Shown in pieces: positions 61,474 through 64,000 of a DNA stretch of 64,000 bases. Origin of the DNA: Halanaerobiaceae bacterium (GTDB taxonomy: Bacteria > Bacillota > Halanaerobiia > Halanaerobiales > Halarsenatibacteraceae); the NCBI GenBank assembly GCA_003553485.1, contig PWEJ01000020.1, forward strand, positions 1 to 64,000. Reading direction: 5' to 3'. The notes beneath the pieces were generated by a model. The model made no database searches and was not told where the DNA came from. It was given only the letters and a program-made list of their open reading frames with translations. Position 1 is the stretch's first letter. Each line of letters starts with the position of its first letter. The position numbers and the translations under genes are program-made.

Positions 61474-63135
61474 ATGGATGAATTAAGAGATTATTATCAG
61501 GAATGGCTAGAAGAGGAGTTAAAGCCCACCGTAGATAATTTTGGAAGTAGAAAGAAAGAATTTAAAACTGCTTCTGATATAGAACTAGAAGCACTTTATA
61601 CTCCTCTGGATATCGATGATTTAGACTATCTGTCAGAATTAAACTTTCCTGGCCAATATCCTTATACCAGAGGGGTTTATGCCACGATGTATCGCAGTCG
61701 GCTCTGGACGATGAGGCAATATGCCGGTTTTGGCACGGCTAAGGAGACCAACCAGAGGTATCGATATCTTTTAGAGCAGGGACAGACGGGATTAAGTGTG
61801 GCCTTTGACCTGCCGACCCAGATTGGTTATGACTCAGACCAGCCCTTAGCCCGGGGAGAGGTGGGCCGGGTCGGTGTGGCCATAGATACCTTAAAGGACA
61901 TGGAGACCCTCTTTGATAAAATCCCCCTGGATAAAGTAAGCACTTCAATGACCATCAACGCTCCAGCGGCTGTTCTGCTGGCTATGTATGTGGCCGTTGC
62001 CGAAAAACAGGGAGTGGATCGGAGTAAACTGGCTGGAACAGTGCAGAATGACATATTAAAAGAGTATATTGCTCGTGGCACTTATATTTTCCCTCCAGAG
62101 CCCTCGTTAAAACTGGTAACGGATATCTTTGAATTTTGCTCCCAGGAGTTGCCGCGCTGGAATTCTATTAGTATTAGTGGTTATCACATTCGGGAAGCAG
62201 GTTCAGATGCCATCCAGGAGCTGGCCTTCACTCTGGGTAATGGCATTGAGTATGTTGAGTCAGCCCTGGAGCGGGGGTTAAATATCGATGATTTTGCCCC
62301 GAGGCTGTCCTTTTTCTTCAATGCCCAGATGAACTTTTTTGAAGAGATAGCAAAGTTCAGAGCAGCCCGACGCCTCTGGGCTGAGATTATGCGAGAGCGT
62401 TTTGGGGCTAAAAAAGATAAATCCTGTATGTTGCGCTTCCATACCCAGACCGCCGGGGCAGCCCTGACAGCCCAGCAGCCGGAAAATAACATCATCAGGG
62501 TAGCCTACCAGGCTTTAGCTGCAGCTTTAGGAGGTACTCAGTCTCTGCATACCAATTCCTTTGATGAGGCCCTGGGGCTGCCTACAGAAAAATCGGTAAA
62601 AATTGCTCTCAGGACACAGCAGATTTTAGCTGAAGAAACAGGTGTAGCTGATGTTATAGACCCCTTAGGAGGCTCCTATTTAATAGAGAGTATGACAGAT
62701 ACCTTAGTTGAAGAAGCCAGGGATTACTTAGAGGAAATTGATAAATTAGGTGGAATGGCTGAGGCTATTGAAGCTGGCTTTGTGCAGCGGGAGATACAGG
62801 AAACTGCTTATGAAATGCAAAAGGATATTGATAACCAGGAACAGATTGTAGTAGGAGTTAATAAATACCAGGAAGAAGAGGAAGAAGAGATAGAAGATAT
62901 TCTTAAAGTCGACCCGGAACTGGAGCAGTCTCAAAAAGAGAGCCTGCAAAGGGTGCGGGTTAATAGAGATGCAACCAAGGTTGAAAAACATCTGACCAAG
63001 CTCAGGGAAGCAGCTGAAAAGGAAGAAAATCTTATGTATCCTATTCTGGCTGCAGTTAAAGATTATGTCAGCATAGGTGAGATATGTGGTGTTCTGCGGG
63101 ATATATTTGGTGAATATGAAGCCAGGCATTTCTAA
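61474..63135 (+). CDS. Methylmalonyl-CoA mutase, large (catalytic) subunit
   Basis: A 553-residue adenosylcobalamin mutase barrel of the split (archaeal/clostridial) type. The block [21 protein letters not shown] is followed by [17 protein letters not shown] and [21 protein letters not shown], then [19 protein letters not shown]. The Tyr in RQYAGF and Arg in IARGTYIF are the residues expected for methylmalonyl-CoA rather than isobutyryl-CoA; I give that from memory. It should interconvert succinyl-CoA and methylmalonyl-CoA. ATG follows GAGGAGGA. Confidence 0.9.
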   Translation: MDELRDYYQEWLEEELKPTVDNFGSRKKEFKTASDIELEALYTPLDIDDLDYLSELNFPGQYPYTRGVYATMYRSRLWTMRQYAGFGTAKETNQRYRYLLEQGQTGLSVAFDLPTQIGYDSDQPLARGEVGRVGVAIDTLKDMETLFDKIPLDKVSTSMTINAPAAVLLAMYVAVAEKQGVDRSKLAGTVQNDILKEYIARGTYIFPPEPSLKLVTDIFEFCSQELPRWNSISISGYHIREAGSDAIQELAFTLGNGIEYVESALERGLNIDDFAPRLSFFFNAQMNFFEEIAKFRAARRLWAEIMRERFGAKKDKSCMLRFHTQTAGAALTAQQPENNIIRVAYQALAAALGGTQSLHTNSFDEALGLPTEKSVKIALRTQQILAEETGVADVIDPLGGSYLIESMTDTLVEEARDYLEEIDKLGGMAEAIEAGFVQREIQETAYEMQKDIDNQEQIVVGVNKYQEEEEEEIEDILKVDPELEQSQKESLQRVRVNRDATKVEKHLTKLREAAEKEENLMYPILAAVKDYVSIGEICGVLRDIFGEYEARHF

Positions 63136-63166
63136 ACAATATTGGCTAGGGTGGAGGTAGATTTTA

Positions 63167-63565
63167 ATGACTGGAAAAAATATTAAAGTGTTGATTGCCA
63201 AACCAGGTCTTGATGGTCATGATCGGGGGGCAAAGGTTATTGCTAGAGGTTTAAAAGAGGCGGGCATGGAGGTTGTTTATACCGGTCTTCGCCAGACTCC
63301 AGCTCAGATTGTCAGGGCTGCTCTGCAGGAAGACGTTGATGTCATTGGTTTGAGTATTTTATCTGGAGCTCATCAGGAATTGTTTCCTGTTATTATGGAT
63401 GAATTGGAGGAGGCTGGCCTGGAGGATATTTTGGTGCTGGCTGGAGGTACCATCCCTGATAGTGATCATCAGGAGTTAAAGGAAATAGGCATTAAAGAAA
63501 TATTTAAGCCAGGAACTCCTATAAAGGAGATTGTAGAATTTATTGAGAAAGAGCTGGCAGAATAA
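63167..63565 (+). CDS. Methylmalonyl-CoA mutase, small (B12-binding) subunit
   Basis: A 132-residue cobalamin-binding domain that pairs with the large subunit. The base-off His motif [18 protein letters not shown] (D-x-H-x-x-G) is near residue 14, then [18 protein letters not shown] and [10 protein letters not shown] separate small subunit confirms a split mutase. ATG follows GGTGGAGGT. The MeaB gene starts 1 base after its stop. Confidence 0.93.
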   Translation: MTGKNIKVLIAKPGLDGHDRGAKVIARGLKEAGMEVVYTGLRQTPAQIVRAALQEDVDVIGLSILSGAHQELFPVIMDELEEAGLEDILVLAGGTIPDSDHQELKEIGIKEIFKPGTPIKEIVEFIEKELAE

Positions 63566-63566
63566 G

Positions 63567-64000
63567 ATGAAAATAACTGCTGAGCAGGTCTTTGCCGGGG
63601 AAGAAAAGGTGATTGCCAGGGCAATATCTTTGATAGAAAATGAACGCCAGCAGGTATTTCCTTTATTAAAGGAGTTATATTCTCGCAGTGAATTAGCCTA
63701 TCTGCTGGGTGTTACCGGTCCCCCTGGTAGTGGTAAGAGCACCTTAGTAGCGAAAATAGTCTCGGGCTGGGTAAGAGAGGGCAATAAAGTGGCCGTGATT
63801 GCTATTGACCCTACCAGTGAGTTTAGCGGTGGAGCTTTATTAGGCGACCGGATCCGTATGGACGATATCAGCACTAATAAAGATGTCTTTATCCGCAGTA
63901 TGGCCACTAGAGGTTATCTGGGTGGTTTGAATCCGGCGATTTTTGATACAGTGGTAGTTCTTTCTGCAGCTGGCTATAAAAAGATTGTTATTGAAACAGT
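63567..64000 (+). CDS. meaB: MeaB/ArgK-type GTPase chaperone of the mutase (partial, cut by window end)
   Basis: The first 144 codons of a P-loop GTPase that protects and loads cobalamin in methylmalonyl-CoA mutase. The Walker A motif GVTGPPGSGKSTLVAKI is near residue 48, and AIDPTSEFSGGALLGDRIRM and IRSMATRGYLGG are MeaB signatures. It begins 1 base after the small subunit stop and runs off the right edge of the window with no stop codon, which is why it is incomplete. It is direct evidence that the mutase unit continues beyond the window. Confidence 0.92.
   Translation, partial: MKITAEQVFAGEEKVIARAISLIENERQQVFPLLKELYSRSELAYLLGVTGPPGSGKSTLVAKIVSGWVREGNKVAVIAIDPTSEFSGGALLGDRIRMDDISTNKDVFIRSMATRGYLGGLNPAIFDTVVVLSAAGYKKIVIET

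Noticed and set aside
62746-63201. 151-codon open frame antisense to the mutase genes
   Set aside because: Spans the end of the large subunit and start of the small subunit, both strongly supported; no ribosome site.
1-64000. tRNA, rRNA, CRISPR array, insertion sequence or prophage
   Set aside because: No regularly spaced repeats, transposase, integrase or structural RNA pattern was found by eye; a covariance-model scan would be needed to exclude small RNAs.

Overview
The window reads as chromosome of an anaerobic, fermentative, probably halophilic Bacillota with a diderm envelope; Halanaerobiales is my best guess. This rests on AT-rich DNA with many TTG/GTG starts after strong Shine-Dalgarno sites, acidic proteins, two sodium-coupled amino acid carriers, ferredoxin-linked 2-oxoacid oxidation, and solute-binding proteins with cleavable signal peptides but no lipobox cysteine. 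I see no rRNA, tRNA, CRISPR array, insertion sequence or phage gene.

Layout. 0-7.6 kb: peptide ABC transporter (binding protein and two permeases, no ATPase genes), thrB-thrC and oligoendopeptidase pepF. 7.6-12.7 kb: two exported peptidoglycan-directed proteins, a P1 peptidase and a zinc-ribbon/HD-like protein. 12.8-15.5 kb: zinc ABC transporter znuACB behind a consensus promoter and a Fur-family-like 7-1-7 operator. 15.5-29.4 kb: housekeeping and accessory genes (Tat-signal aldo/keto reductase, inositol phosphatase, flavodoxin, lipM-lipA, pirin, a threonine-synthase paralogue, nagA, larE, an amidohydrolase, a membrane subtilase, a DJ-1/PfpI protein). 29.5-39.4 kb: a glycogen island (glgP, pulA, glgD, glgC, glgB, glgA), in which GlgA carries an extra C-terminal ComEA-like helix-hairpin-helix domain. 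40.8-44.5 kb: lpdA-lplA, then an encapsulated-ferritin/encapsulin pair. 44.5-51.4 kb: rtcB, an alanine-type sodium symporter, wecB, an MsbA-like exporter and pcm.

51.8-64 kb is the most interesting part. A sodium:neurotransmitter-type symporter and its 32-residue MetS-like partner precede a five-gene flavin/iron-sulfur complex resembling archaeal multisubunit L-proline dehydrogenases, then delta-1-pyrroline-5-carboxylate dehydrogenase. After a terminator come korDABC (2-oxoglutarate:ferredoxin oxidoreductase), a split methylmalonyl-CoA mutase and the start of its MeaB chaperone, cut by the window edge. In order these encode proline uptake, proline to P5C to glutamate, then (after deamination encoded elsewhere) 2-oxoglutarate to succinyl-CoA to methylmalonyl-CoA. 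I infer an oxidative proline (or glutamate) fermentation leading towards propionate. The individual families are recognisable; the substrate and the whole route are inference.

Regulatory sites reported are sequence matches only: several near-consensus sigma-A promoters, one Fur-family-like operator, one weak sigma-54-like site before korD, a possible terminator/antiterminator leader before the symporter, and intrinsic terminators bounding most transcription units.
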